Shown here: in pieces, positions 15,683 to 25,001 of the stretch
How positions within the stretch are numbered: the stretch's first letter is position 1
How the letters are laid out: the number at the start of each line of letters is the position of its first letter
NCBI GenBank assembly: GCA_964569695.1
Contig: CAZMUA010000019.1
Location: 1 to 38,812 of the forward strand
Length of the DNA stretch: 38,812 bases
Source of the DNA: UBA8106 sp964569695
GTDB taxonomy: Bacteria; Acidobacteriota; Vicinamibacteria; Vicinamibacterales; UBA823
Direction: 5' to 3'
Position numbers and translations under genes: made by a program
Notes under the pieces: model-generated
Database searches by the model: none
What the model was told of the DNA's origin: nothing
What the model saw: only the letters and a program-made list of their open reading frames with translations

Positions 15683-16387
15683 TTAGGCAACATCCGCTGT
15701 AATCACCGCCCACATTTCATCTCGCCACACACAATCAATGCCCACGAACCCCGCCTCCTGCAATAAGCGGAAGTGAGTGGCCAGTGGCGTGTAATGGTCG
15801 TGAGCCTTTGAGTGGTCTACCATGCTTTGAAGCTCTACCTCCGTACAGTTACCAGGAGATCCCATGAACTCCATCAAACTGTTCCACATCCGTGCATGGT
15901 TTGTTTCAGTGCCACCACTGAGTTGATCAATAAATCGAAACGTGCCTCCCGATTTGATCGATTCACGCACACCACGAAACAAGGCGCCCTTGTCTTCTAC
16001 GTGATGCAGACTAATTGACGATGTGACGACATCGAACTGGTCAACCCCCATGTTGTACTCTTCAAACCGTGCTGTTGCGAACGTCGCACGCCGTACCGTA
16101 TCTGGGAACACCTCCTGCAGTCGCGCCCTGGTGATCTCGATCATTTCCCCTGATGCGTCGACGAATGTGAACTTACAATTAGGCGCGTACTTCACGAGTG
16201 ATAAAGACAGCGCGCCTGATCCACAACCCAGTTCAAGGACGGTTTCCGGCTGTGACGGCAAATAATCAATTAATGTTTCGATAATTGCATCATAGCGAGG
16301 CACAGAACGATGAATCAGGGAGTCGTACTCAAAGCCCATCGCCCCGAAATAGTCTGAAGCCGTTTTGGGAGGGGTAATGCCAGTCAT
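15683..16387 (-). CDS. Class I SAM-dependent methyltransferase
   Basis: The 234-residue enzyme has the Rossmann motif I ETVLELGCGSG (residues 48-58), the acidic residue after strand 2 (FTFVDASGEMI), motif IV DVVTSSISLHHV, and strand 5 near GGTFRFIDQL. The substrate is not evident; members with this HHV motif methylate small molecules or quinones. Its ATG overlaps the TGA of the upstream sorbosone-dehydrogenase-like gene by four bases (ATGA), so it is translationally coupled to that gene. It converges on the rhodanese gene with 14 nt between stops. Confidence 0.85.
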   Translation of the reverse strand: MTGITPPKTASDYFGAMGFEYDSLIHRSVPRYDAIIETLIDYLPSQPETVLELGCGSGALSLSLVKYAPNCKFTFVDASGEMIEITRARLQEVFPDTVRRATFATARFEEYNMGVDQFDVVTSSISLHHVEDKGALFRGVRESIKSGGTFRFIDQLSGGTETNHARMWNSLMEFMGSPGNCTEVELQSMVDHSKAHDHYTPLATHFRLLQEAGFVGIDCVWRDEMWAVITADVA

Positions 16388-18147
16388 CGGTGTCTACGCA
16401 CTTCCTCTTCACTGACCTCGCTTGCCCGATTTCCAAAATTCCCTCGAATATAGGTCAGCAGCTCCGCAACTTCCTGATCGGTCAGGAAGCTATGCTGTGG
16501 CATGACATTGTTATAGGACTTGCCATTCACCTCTATGGCTCCTTCCATCCCATTCAAGGTTAGTTCAATGAGGCGTGCTTTATTACCGGTGACCCAATCG
16601 GTCTGTGCTACGGGGGGGAAGCGGGCACCATCTCCTTCGCCATCGGCTTGATGGCAGTTACTGCAATAGGTTTCGTAGGTCAGCGCACCTCCAGTGAGAC
16701 TAGTGGGTGCCAGATTATCTCCAATGGGGTCGGGGGTTCGGATATGACTTAACTGTTCGCGTGCTTCCATCGCTGCCAATTGAATCTCACCAAACGAAGT
16801 TTTGTCTCCGGTAAATCGAATCCGCCAGATAGCACCATGCTCGGTTTCTCCGACATAGAGTGAGCCATCAGGTCCTATCGCAATGCTCATCGGGCGGAAG
16901 ACTGCATCTCCTGCAACCAGAATAGGGTCTATTCGGGCAAATCCATCCGCAAAGACTTCTGTCGGACCACTGGGTTGCCCGTCTTCAAAGGGAACGAAGC
17001 CGATGATGTAGCCAGATTGGGGATAGGGAGCACGATTTGTCGAGCCGTGAAAGGCGATGAACGCCCCGTTGCGGTACCGTTCAGGAAATTGCTCTCCATG
17101 GTAAAAGACGATGTCGTTCGGTGCCCAATGTCCTGGGAAACCGCGTATCGGCAAATCGTATTCACTGCATCGGCCAACGACCTGTCCGTCGCCTCCATAT
17201 TCAGGCGCTAAGACTTTCTTGCCTTGCAGTTGGTCGTAATAACAGTAGGGCCAGCCAAAATTTGAATCTTCTGTGACCCGCAGAAATTCCTCGGCTGGCA
17301 AGAGAGCGCTTTCCCAACTATCAAAATGGTTCGGAAACATTCGCAGCAGGTCATCACGCCCATGCATGACCGTGTAGAGATGGCCATCGAGTGGGTTCCA
17401 GTCCATGCCGACCAGACTACGGATTCCGGTCGAAAAAAGGATGCCATCTTCTTGGCTTTGTCCTGGGGTCTCAGCATCAAATCGCCAGACACCACCGTAG
17501 GTGTCGAGTTGGTGACATGGATCCACACCAGGCTGGCCTGGGGTTCTCTTGGGATCCTGACACGCATTGGAAGGAGCACCGAAGGGAACAAAGAGATGCC
17601 CTTCGTTGTCGAATGCGATGGGTTTTCCGACATGTTCGCGTGCAGGTGGCTCATTGGGATCTATGACGATTTCCTCCAGTTCGCTTTCCGGCACCATCTC
17701 GCCAGCGCGTAATTTTTGGCGATAGACTGTCTTCTGCGAACTGAAATACAAGTAGCCTTTATGGATCCGCATAGCTGTCCCGTAGCGGCCATAGATCGGA
17801 TATTTCCCAAAATATTTGATGTCGTCACTGCGTCCATCCCCATCCGTATCGCGCAAAACGGCATTGCCATAGTCTTCATGTGCTTCGCGCAGCTTGACAT
17901 AGACATCACCATTGTCGTTCACGGCGATATGTCTGACTTGGCCGTCAAGTCGGTTGACTAGCGCTTCAGCTTCAAAATCCTCAGGCAGAAAAAGGCCTGC
18001 ATTTTCTTCAAGGTCAAGACGGATCTCTTGTTCGGCACTTACGCTGAGTCCCAGCAATAGGCTCAACAACAGGCTGCTCAATAAGATCTTGCTAGCGTGG
18101 AGAATTCCCCTGCGGTCAAGAGTTACCATCGAGTGACTAGACGTCAT
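16384..18147 (-). CDS. Secreted sorbosone/glucose-dehydrogenase-type propeller fused to cytochrome c
   Basis: From the ATG at 18147 (18129 is an alternative) the protein has about 587 residues. A strong signal peptide (ILLSSLLLSLLLGLSVSA) leads into a six-bladed propeller of the PQQ-dependent glucose/sorbosone dehydrogenase type, with FSTGIRSLVGMDWNPLDGHLYTVMHGRDDL and DSNFGWPYCYYD. The C-terminal 120 residues form a cytochrome c with the heme site C-S-N-C-H (16652-16666) and a distal-type M-P-Q-H. Enzyme and electron acceptor fused this way oxidise sugars or aldehydes in the periplasm. The frame is open much further upstream (to 18489), but that extension lacks a signal peptide and would overlap the divergent gene at 18293, so it is rejected. 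Confidence 0.85.
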   Translation of the reverse strand: MTSSHSMVTLDRRGILHASKILLSSLLLSLLLGLSVSAEQEIRLDLEENAGLFLPEDFEAEALVNRLDGQVRHIAVNDNGDVYVKLREAHEDYGNAVLRDTDGDGRSDDIKYFGKYPIYGRYGTAMRIHKGYLYFSSQKTVYRQKLRAGEMVPESELEEIVIDPNEPPAREHVGKPIAFDNEGHLFVPFGAPSNACQDPKRTPGQPGVDPCHQLDTYGGVWRFDAETPGQSQEDGILFSTGIRSLVGMDWNPLDGHLYTVMHGRDDLLRMFPNHFDSWESALLPAEEFLRVTEDSNFGWPYCYYDQLQGKKVLAPEYGGDGQVVGRCSEYDLPIRGFPGHWAPNDIVFYHGEQFPERYRNGAFIAFHGSTNRAPYPQSGYIIGFVPFEDGQPSGPTEVFADGFARIDPILVAGDAVFRPMSIAIGPDGSLYVGETEHGAIWRIRFTGDKTSFGEIQLAAMEAREQLSHIRTPDPIGDNLAPTSLTGGALTYETYCSNCHQADGEGDGARFPPVAQTDWVTGNKARLIELTLNGMEGAIEVNGKSYNNVMPQHSFLTDQEVAELLTYIRGNFGNRASEVSEEEVRRHR

Positions 18148-18292
18148 TAGTTTCAGGCGAAAGAAGTTTTTTGCCACAGTGCGAGCTGTGTTGCTATCTC
18201 GTTTTCTGATGCTAGCTCTAGTGTGACACAAGTTTACCTCGCTTCCGTCCTTCGGCACCTGAGATGGCCTCTTTGGTGCATAATGAGCACGA

Positions 18293-19225
18293 ATGAGATG
18301 TCGACAAAGATTCAGCAGTGACTTGGGGTGCATCTCCGTTCTTCCGCTCGTTATGGTTGCCGCGGTGAGTGGACAAGCAGCGACTCCATCGCCCTTGTTC
18401 ATTGCGGCGCCCCTGACGGAAGTTGGGGTGTTCACCAGTGGGATTGAAGGTCCTGCCTGTGATGTGGACGGTAATGTGTATGCCGTCAACTATGAGCGAC
18501 AAGGAACAATCGGTAGGATTCGACCGGACGGGTCAGGTGAGATCTATCTGGAGTTACCACAGGGCAGTGTCGGGAATGGCATTCGGTTTGGTGCACAGCG
18601 AGAAATGTATGTGGCGGACTATGTGGGACACAATGTGTTCAAGGTGCAACCGAAAAGTCGGACGCTCACGATCTATTCACATAACCCGAATATGAATCAG
18701 CCGAATGACCTCGCCATGGCGCCTAGTGGTGTGCTTTATGCGAGCGACCCGAACTGGACTGAAGGAAGCGGGCAGATTTGGCGTATCGGACTTGATGGCA
18801 ACGCGACTCGACTCGTTAGCGATCTAGGGACGACCAATGGTATTGAAGTGAGTCCGGATGGACGTACCCTATATGTGGGTGGGAGTGACGAACGTGTGAT
18901 CTGGGCGTTTGACATTGACGTTGACGGAACGATCTCTGGTCAACGAATTGTTATACGGTTTGCTGATTATGGTCTCGATGGACTGCGGAGCGACGTCGAT
19001 GGCAATCTCTATGTCACCCGTTATGGTGCAGGCACGGTCGTAAAGGTGTCACCCAGTGGTCGGATTCTCCAAGAGATCGATGTTCTTGGTGCCCGCCCCA
19101 GTAATATTTGCTTGGGTGGTCCGGATGGTCGAACGGCCTATGTCACCGAGGTTGAGCACCGGCGTTTCGTGCAATTCCGCGTGGACCGGCCTGGACTTGC
19201 ATGGCAGCAACTTCGGTCTCAGTGA
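18293..19225 (+). CDS. Secreted SMP-30/gluconolactonase-family protein
   Basis: The 310-residue protein has a hydrophobic leader (ISVLPLVMVAAVSGQAA) and SMP-30/LRE-like propeller motifs: SGIEGPACDVDGNVYAVN (metal-binding Glu), QPNDLAMAPSGVLYASDP (Asn), TNGIEVSPDGRTLYVG and DGLRSDVDGNLYVTRYG (Asp). These provide the Glu/Asn/Asp set for a divalent metal. The family hydrolyses sugar lactones. It is divergent from the sorbosone-dehydrogenase-like cytochrome, whose product would be a lactone or acid, so the two may work in sequence in the periplasm; this is inferred from position. The ATG at 18293 is supported by the leader, although no strong Shine-Dalgarno is visible. Confidence 0.82.
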   Translation: MRCRQRFSSDLGCISVLPLVMVAAVSGQAATPSPLFIAAPLTEVGVFTSGIEGPACDVDGNVYAVNYERQGTIGRIRPDGSGEIYLELPQGSVGNGIRFGAQREMYVADYVGHNVFKVQPKSRTLTIYSHNPNMNQPNDLAMAPSGVLYASDPNWTEGSGQIWRIGLDGNATRLVSDLGTTNGIEVSPDGRTLYVGGSDERVIWAFDIDVDGTISGQRIVIRFADYGLDGLRSDVDGNLYVTRYGAGTVVKVSPSGRILQEIDVLGARPSNICLGGPDGRTAYVTEVEHRRFVQFRVDRPGLAWQQLRSQ

Positions 19226-19250
19226 ACGGAAGTAGAATCTAGAAAATCGC

Positions 19251-21155
19251 GTGCCGAGACGAACCTTTCGTATCCGACGTTTCCGAGAACTTGTTGGCGC
19301 CTGCTGGTCTCCTAGGGGTCGCGCGCAGTGTGTCGTCCTATTGACAGTTGCCCTAATCACAGGCCTTGCAACTGAGTCGGGATTGGCGCAACGACCACCA
19401 GTCTCCGGTCGTACGGCCGGGGTGTCAGCCGGTCATCCGCTGACGACGGCGGCAGCGTTTGAGATACTTCTGCAGGGCGGCAACGCCTTTGATGCCGGCG
19501 TGACATCACTGCTCGTGGGTGGCGTGGTGGAACAGGATCTTTATGGACTAGGTGGTGAAGCATTGATCCTGGTCTATCCAAAAGCGGAAGACAAGGTGAT
19601 TTCGATCGTGGGGCAGGGCTGGGCACCCGAACGCGCCACGATCGACTGGTATCTCGAACGCAGTCGTAACCTCAGCGGCGAAGGGCTCGACCCGGCGGTC
19701 GTTCCCGGTGCACTGCACGGAGCGCTGACGGTTCTCGAACGGTGGGGCACCATGACATTCGCGCAGGTGGCCGCGCGGGCTATCGACTACGCAGAACATG
19801 GATTTCCATTGCGACCGCGAACGGCTCGCTCGATTGAGCGCAATCTAGAATTTTTCCAGGCTTGGCCGGAGAACCGACGCTACTGGCTCAAACCCGACGG
19901 GAGTCTTTACACGCCTGGAGAAACGATTAAATTGCCCACCCTTGCGAACACATTAAAGAAGATGATTGACGCTGAGCGGGAACACACCCACCTTGGCCGG
20001 GTGGGAGCGATCGCCGCTGCGCGCGACCGATTCTATAAGGGAGACATCGCCCGCGAGATGGTCGAGTTCCTTCAGTCGCATGGTTCACTGTTTGAGTACG
20101 GTGACTTTGCAGAGTTTTACGCCAAGATCGAAGAGCCGACTAAGGTCGACTATCGCGGTTATACCGTCTACAAGCAGGACTTTGGTAGCCAAGGACCCGT
20201 CCTGCTGCAGACGCTCAATATTCTTGAGCAGTACAATCTCCGCTCGATGGGACACAACAGTGCGGATTACATTCACACAATTATTGAAGCAATGAAACTT
20301 GCCTATGCCGATCGAGATTCCTATTATGCTGACCCGGATTTTGTAGCTGTGCCTCGCACGGGGCTGCTGTCAAAGGCCTATGCGGCCAGTCGAGCAGCCG
20401 AAATTGACATCGCCCAAGCCTCAACGGCCTTCAAGGCCGGTAACCCGTTGCCGTATGACCCCGAGGTTAACGAGTGGAACTTCTGGGTCGCTAACATTGA
20501 GGATGGCGAGGCAACCGATGATGCCGGTGGCTCCTTCGTTCCATCATCCGGTGGGCTAAAAGACACCACACATATGGCGATCATCGATCGAGATGGCAAC
20601 ATTTTTGATAGCACACCGAGCGGAGGGTGGATTGGCGGTGCGGTGATTCTCGGACAAACCGGTATTGGTATGAGCACCCGAGGGGAACAGTTTTGGCTCG
20701 ATCCGGAACGTGCAAATCAGCTTCGACCCCGCGCCCGACCCCGTTACACGCTCACGCCGAGTATTGTGGCGCGTAACGGTGAGCCGTTCCTTGCAGTTGG
20801 CACGCCCGGTGGTGACAACCAAGACCAGACGATCTTGCAAGGATTCTTAAATATCGTTGAGTTCTGGGATGACTGGTATCCGAACCTACACGAAGCGTTC
20901 GAGTGGCCCAGAGTCCGCACGCGCCACCTCCATGGATCCTTTTGGCCGCACGCTGCTGGTTTTAACCAAATGGACATGGAATCAACGATATCTGCAGACA
21001 TTGCCAATGATCTGCGAGCCCGAGGACATCATGTGAACGAAGTGCCTCCGCTCGGAGTCTCGGGGTGCGCGACGGCTGTCATGGTCGATCCAGCTACCGA
21101 GAACAGACTGGCCGCGGCTGACCCCCGCCGAGATTGTTACGCCATCGCCTACTAG
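19251..21155 (+). CDS. Gamma-glutamyltransferase / gamma-glutamyl hydrolase family (Ntn hydrolase)
   Basis: The 634-residue precursor begins at GTG 19251 with an arginine-rich N-terminus and a signal peptide near residues 25-47 (VVLLTVALITGLATESGLAQ). The Ntn fold starts with GVSAGHPLTTAAAFEILLQGGNAFDAGV. The autocleavage/nucleophile site is the TTHMAIIDRDGN motif, T439 by this numbering, which would begin the small subunit. The later SGGWIGG segment may correspond to the gamma-glutamyl-binding loop. Length is near that of E. coli Ggt (580) plus the leader. It cleaves gamma-glutamyl compounds such as glutathione in the periplasm. No strong ribosome binding site precedes the GTG, so the exact start is uncertain. 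It follows the SMP-30 gene by 25 nt. Confidence 0.88.
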   Translation: MPRRTFRIRRFRELVGACWSPRGRAQCVVLLTVALITGLATESGLAQRPPVSGRTAGVSAGHPLTTAAAFEILLQGGNAFDAGVTSLLVGGVVEQDLYGLGGEALILVYPKAEDKVISIVGQGWAPERATIDWYLERSRNLSGEGLDPAVVPGALHGALTVLERWGTMTFAQVAARAIDYAEHGFPLRPRTARSIERNLEFFQAWPENRRYWLKPDGSLYTPGETIKLPTLANTLKKMIDAEREHTHLGRVGAIAAARDRFYKGDIAREMVEFLQSHGSLFEYGDFAEFYAKIEEPTKVDYRGYTVYKQDFGSQGPVLLQTLNILEQYNLRSMGHNSADYIHTIIEAMKLAYADRDSYYADPDFVAVPRTGLLSKAYAASRAAEIDIAQASTAFKAGNPLPYDPEVNEWNFWVANIEDGEATDDAGGSFVPSSGGLKDTTHMAIIDRDGNIFDSTPSGGWIGGAVILGQTGIGMSTRGEQFWLDPERANQLRPRARPRYTLTPSIVARNGEPFLAVGTPGGDNQDQTILQGFLNIVEFWDDWYPNLHEAFEWPRVRTRHLHGSFWPHAAGFNQMDMESTISADIANDLRARGHHVNEVPPLGVSGCATAVMVDPATENRLAAADPRRDCYAIAY

Positions 21156-21270
21156 AATCGCAAGCCGACCTCGTACCGTGATGCTCCGACGCATTTTAGG
21201 CTAATCCGCCCATCCTTTATTATCCGTAGTCTCAAGAGATTCATGAAGACGATTGTTAACAAAGTTACAC

Positions 21271-21276
21271 TATAAT
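21271..21276 (+). promoter_or_regulatory. Candidate -10 box (TATAAT) upstream of the NHL lipoprotein gene
   Basis: A perfect TATAAT lies 64 nt upstream of the ATG at 21341 in a local A+T-rich stretch. No convincing -35 box is found at a 16-18 bp spacing, so this rests on the -10 match alone. The gene it would drive has a strong Shine-Dalgarno (AAGGAGG), consistent with an independently expressed lipoprotein. Confidence 0.35.
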
Positions 21277-21340
21277 CAACCTATCGCAGTCATGACGTTG
21301 TGTGGACTGCGGGTATTCTTCGTATTAAGAAGGAGGAAAA

Positions 21341-22522
21341 ATGCTACCCCGTTTCCGTTCACTAATGATTACCTTACCCATGACTGCATTGCTGGTGTTT
21401 GGCCTATCGTCCTGCGCCACCGAATCCGAGATGGAACCTGCAGCTGGGGAGACCGAGGAAGCCGCGGCAGCGGGCAACACGATAACGGGTGAGGGTATAC
21501 CGAACCCGACCTCGACCGTGATTGAGAATTGGGGCGATTTGCCCGAAGGGCGAGAGTGGGGCTCGACCGCTGGTATCGATATCGACCCGCATGACGGCCA
21601 GGTCTGGGCATATGAACGTTGCGGTGCGGGCAACTTCGGTGGAGGAGTGGCAATCAACTGCGACTCGAACCCTGTTGATCCGATCTTTAAGTTTGACCGC
21701 AACACTGGGGAAGTGCTGGCCAACTTCGGTGGAGGTGTCATGGTCACGCCGCATGGCATCCACGTGGATGCTGACGGCAACGTATGGGTGACCGACTTCG
21801 CTGGGAACGAAGCAGGAACGAAAGGGCACCAGGTGCACAAGTTCAGCTCGACAGGTGAACTGCTGATGAGCCTCGGTACTGCAGGCCAGGCCGGCAGCGG
21901 CCCGAACCAACTAAACCAGCCGAACGACGTGATCACTGGCCCTGACGGCAGTATTTATGTATCGGATGGACACGGCGGTCAGGGTATGACCACTCGACAG
22001 GCGATGGCCGCTGGACTTGAAGCGGGCGCCACCGCTCGCATCTTGAAGTTTTCGGCCGATGGTACGTTTATTAAGGAGTGGGGACAGATTGGGACGCTGC
22101 ATGGTGAGTTCCGAACACCTCACGCGTTGGCGTTCGATTCGCAAGGGCGGCTCTTCGTCGCCGATCGCGGCAACCACCGCATCGAGATCTTCGATCAAGA
22201 CGGTAACTATCTTGACTCCCGCTACTCGTATGGGCGCATCAGTGGCCTGTTCATTACCGGGGACGACATGCTCTACGCGATCGACTCCGAGTCGAATATG
22301 ACCAGCCACCAGAACTGGAAGAATGGTGTGCGCATCGGACACGTGGACGAGGATCGCATCACGGGTTACATTCCACCGTTTGATGCAGAGACACGTCCCT
22401 ACCAGGGTGCTGCTGGCGAAGGTGTAGCGGTCGACGCAGACGGCAACGTGTTCGCAGCCGAGGGACCCAACTCACTCCGTTTTGCTGGTGGAGCGTTTAC
22501 CAAGTACGCGGTAGCTCCATAG
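21341..22522 (+). CDS. NHL-repeat lipoprotein (beta-propeller)
   Basis: AAGGAGG sits 5 nt before the ATG, the strongest ribosome binding site in this part of the window. The 393-residue product has a lipobox L22-S-S-C25, then an Ala/Glu-rich linker (about residues 29-46) that could act as a tether. NHL blades follow, e.g. GTAGQAGSGPNQLNQPNDV, GSIYVSDGHGG, PHALAFDSQGRLFVADRGNH and GEGVAVDADGNVFAAEG. The repeats resemble those of 801-1970 but the leader and linker differ. It probably sits on the outer membrane; whether it binds or cleaves anything is not apparent. A hairpin terminator follows at 22537-22565. Confidence 0.85.
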   Translation: MLPRFRSLMITLPMTALLVFGLSSCATESEMEPAAGETEEAAAAGNTITGEGIPNPTSTVIENWGDLPEGREWGSTAGIDIDPHDGQVWAYERCGAGNFGGGVAINCDSNPVDPIFKFDRNTGEVLANFGGGVMVTPHGIHVDADGNVWVTDFAGNEAGTKGHQVHKFSSTGELLMSLGTAGQAGSGPNQLNQPNDVITGPDGSIYVSDGHGGQGMTTRQAMAAGLEAGATARILKFSADGTFIKEWGQIGTLHGEFRTPHALAFDSQGRLFVADRGNHRIEIFDQDGNYLDSRYSYGRISGLFITGDDMLYAIDSESNMTSHQNWKNGVRIGHVDEDRITGYIPPFDAETRPYQGAAGEGVAVDADGNVFAAEGPNSLRFAGGAFTKYAVAP

Positions 22523-22536
22523 AAAACTCAGTATCC

Positions 22537-22565
22537 GCTCCAGGCGCGTTTTACGCGTCTGGAGC
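22537..22565 (+). terminator. Intrinsic terminator after the NHL lipoprotein gene
   Basis: A 12-bp stem (22537-22548 with 22554-22565, one G-T pair) closes on a TTTTA loop, beginning 14 nt after the stop codon. The following DNA has only broken T-runs (TTGTTT), so efficiency is uncertain. It separates the lipoprotein gene from the S9 peptidase gene. Confidence 0.6.
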
Positions 22566-22648
22566 GTGCTTGTTTGGACTTGCCATTATCGGCGTCGCCA
22601 CCTGCGTCGCCTGAGCGTGCCTCTGTCCCGTTTACGAAACGAGGTCCC

Positions 22649-24916
22649 ATGCAACTCTCGACTACGTCTCCGATTGATCGCTTCTTAATATTCATTGGTT
22701 CTGTTCTGCTGTGGACGGCGGTGGCTACCGGGTCATTATTGGCGCAGGACCGACGACCGATGACTTTGCTCGACGTGCAAGAACTTGCTCGGCCAGGCTC
22801 TTGGGCGCCCAGTCCGGATGGCCAATGGATGCTCTACACAATTTCCACGCCGGACTGGCAAGGGAATACGTCCCAGCTTGACATTCATCTCGTCTCAATG
22901 TCAGAGGGCTTGACGTCAGGCCGGCGGATGACATTTACGAGTGATAAAAACGAGAGGTCTCCTCAGTGGTCCCGTGACGGAAATTTCTTTGTCTTTATGT
23001 CAGATCGAGACGCCGCCGCGACCGAGACCATTAACCAGATCTACTTCATGCGGCCTGATGGCGGAGAGGCGCGGCAGATCACGAACGTCCAACATGGGGT
23101 AGTCGACTTCGCCTTTAGTTTTGACGGTGCATGGTTGGCATATCGTAGCGGTGAAGCTGGTGTCGAGCAACTCTATCGACTGCCAGCGAACGATCTTTTC
23201 TCGGCTAATCCGGATCAGCTGACGGACGGAGTAGCGGGTATTAAGGCTTGGGCATGGGCTCGGGACAGCCGGAGCGTTTATTTTGTTCGTCCGAATTCTC
23301 GCGATGAAGATGACGTACGCCGTCGTGAGGAGAATTTCACGGTCGACATCAAGAACGCAGTTACGCCGCTTTCCAACTTGTGGGCAGCCGATCTAGTAGC
23401 ACACACCACGCGACAATTGACAAATCTTTCCGACGTCAGCGTAACCGATTTTGATCTCTCCAGTGATGATCGCTGGGTCACCTTCGTGGGTGGATCGGCG
23501 GAACGCTACGAACGTAATATCACGGCCTCGCGTCTTTATGCGGATCAGTATCTACTCGAACTCTCAACTGGACACATCGAACGGTTGACCGAAAACTTTG
23601 AGATTGCTGAAAGAGGTCTTAGCGTCTCACCGGACGGTCAGTGGGTCGCGTTTTCGGCTCCAGACGATATGACTCGCTACACGATGACGGATAATCGTGT
23701 CTATATTCGTGAGGTGACTGATCGCGGCGGCCAGTTTCGAAAACTTGGTGCCGCTTTCGATGGTAGCGTCGGTATAGATTTCTGGTCCAATAATGGTGAC
23801 ACCATCTACTTCAACCACGGTGTTAAGGTAACAACCCAGCTCCATGCCCTGGACGTCGCCACGGGCGAGGTACAACAACTGACCAACGAACGGGCGGCCC
23901 TCCGAGTAAGTCAAGACGAGGAGACGGACACTATTTTGATCGCCTACTCTGACCCAGTAACTCCACCAACAGTGTTTTCTGTTCCGGAAGTAACTCAAGC
24001 TACTGACCGATCGGCATGGGTGCAACTGGTCGATGCCAACCCCCAAGTTGCTGAGTTTGCACTTGGTGAGGAGAGCGAGGTGAACTGGCGGTCAACCGAC
24101 GGCAAGCTCGTTGGTGGAATTTTGGTTAAACCGGTTGGATACCAAGAAGGCCAGCGTTATCCGCTAATCGTCGCGATCCATGGTGGACCAGCCTCGGCCG
24201 ATGTCCTTCGCTTCAACGGTGGCTATAACGCCCAAGTCTACGCTGGTAGTGGTTACGCTGTTCTGAAGCCGAACTATAGAGGCTCGAGAAATTACGGCAA
24301 TGCCCACCGCACCGACATCGTTGGTGACTACTTCACACTGGGTTACGACGACATCATGACCGGCGTTGATTACTTGATCAGTGAAGGTATCGTCGACGGT
24401 AATAGCATGGGTGCTCTTGGGTGGAGTGCTGGCGGACACTGGTCAAATTGGATCCTGACCCATACCGACCGTTTTAAGGCAATTAGCTCTGGGGCGGGCA
24501 CAATGAATTGGATTTCGATGTATGCCCAGAGTGATGTCCAACGTAACCGTCGGTTCTATGTGGGTGATGATTTGTTGTACGACAACTTCGATATGTACTG
24601 GGACCAGTCACCACTCAAGTATATTAAGAATGCGAAAACACCCACGATGATTCACGTGGTCCAGGGCGATCCACGGGTACCCAGCCCACAGTCGGTTGAG
24701 CTCCACATGGCGCTCAAGAAGCTGGGGGTTCCTACAGAGTTGTTCATGTACCCTGGACAGAGCCACGGTATTCCCGATCCACGTAACCGACTGTTAAAAG
24801 CAGTCAGTGAGATGGCCTGGATGGACTATTATGTCCGCGACTTGGGCGAGAAATTTCAATGGCGTGACGTCCTGGAGACCTTACCGCAGAAGAACAAGGA
24901 ATCGGAACTGCACTAG
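22649..24916 (+). CDS. Secreted prolyl-oligopeptidase-family (S9) peptidase
   Basis: The ATG at 22649 has GAGG a few bases upstream and yields a 755-residue protein; an in-frame start at 22574 lacks a ribosome binding site. A signal peptide (FLIFIGSVLLWTAVATGSLLAQ) is followed by a TolB-like propeller of about 400 residues (SRDGNFFVFMSDRD, SPDGQWVAFSAPD) that gates access. The C-terminal alpha/beta hydrolase carries the triad S593 (GWSAGG), D674 (QGDPRVP) and H706 (GQSHGIP), in the spacing typical of S9 peptidases. The branch looks like the dipeptidyl/acylaminoacyl-peptidase group, acting on peptides in the periplasm. It lies after a hairpin terminator, so it likely has its own promoter. Confidence 0.92.
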   Translation: MQLSTTSPIDRFLIFIGSVLLWTAVATGSLLAQDRRPMTLLDVQELARPGSWAPSPDGQWMLYTISTPDWQGNTSQLDIHLVSMSEGLTSGRRMTFTSDKNERSPQWSRDGNFFVFMSDRDAAATETINQIYFMRPDGGEARQITNVQHGVVDFAFSFDGAWLAYRSGEAGVEQLYRLPANDLFSANPDQLTDGVAGIKAWAWARDSRSVYFVRPNSRDEDDVRRREENFTVDIKNAVTPLSNLWAADLVAHTTRQLTNLSDVSVTDFDLSSDDRWVTFVGGSAERYERNITASRLYADQYLLELSTGHIERLTENFEIAERGLSVSPDGQWVAFSAPDDMTRYTMTDNRVYIREVTDRGGQFRKLGAAFDGSVGIDFWSNNGDTIYFNHGVKVTTQLHALDVATGEVQQLTNERAALRVSQDEETDTILIAYSDPVTPPTVFSVPEVTQATDRSAWVQLVDANPQVAEFALGEESEVNWRSTDGKLVGGILVKPVGYQEGQRYPLIVAIHGGPASADVLRFNGGYNAQVYAGSGYAVLKPNYRGSRNYGNAHRTDIVGDYFTLGYDDIMTGVDYLISEGIVDGNSMGALGWSAGGHWSNWILTHTDRFKAISSGAGTMNWISMYAQSDVQRNRRFYVGDDLLYDNFDMYWDQSPLKYIKNAKTPTMIHVVQGDPRVPSPQSVELHMALKKLGVPTELFMYPGQSHGIPDPRNRLLKAVSEMAWMDYYVRDLGEKFQWRDVLETLPQKNKESELH

Positions 24917-25001
24917 ACGACAGGCAAGTCTCCGACGCTGCGTTAACCTGGACTGGATCAATTGCTACATGTCGACTTGAGGCCTGAAACATTTTTCTAG
25001 C

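Noticed and set aside
18148..18489. N-terminal extension of the sorbosone-dehydrogenase-like protein
   Set aside because: It would push the signal peptide inside the protein and overlap the divergent SMP-30 gene.
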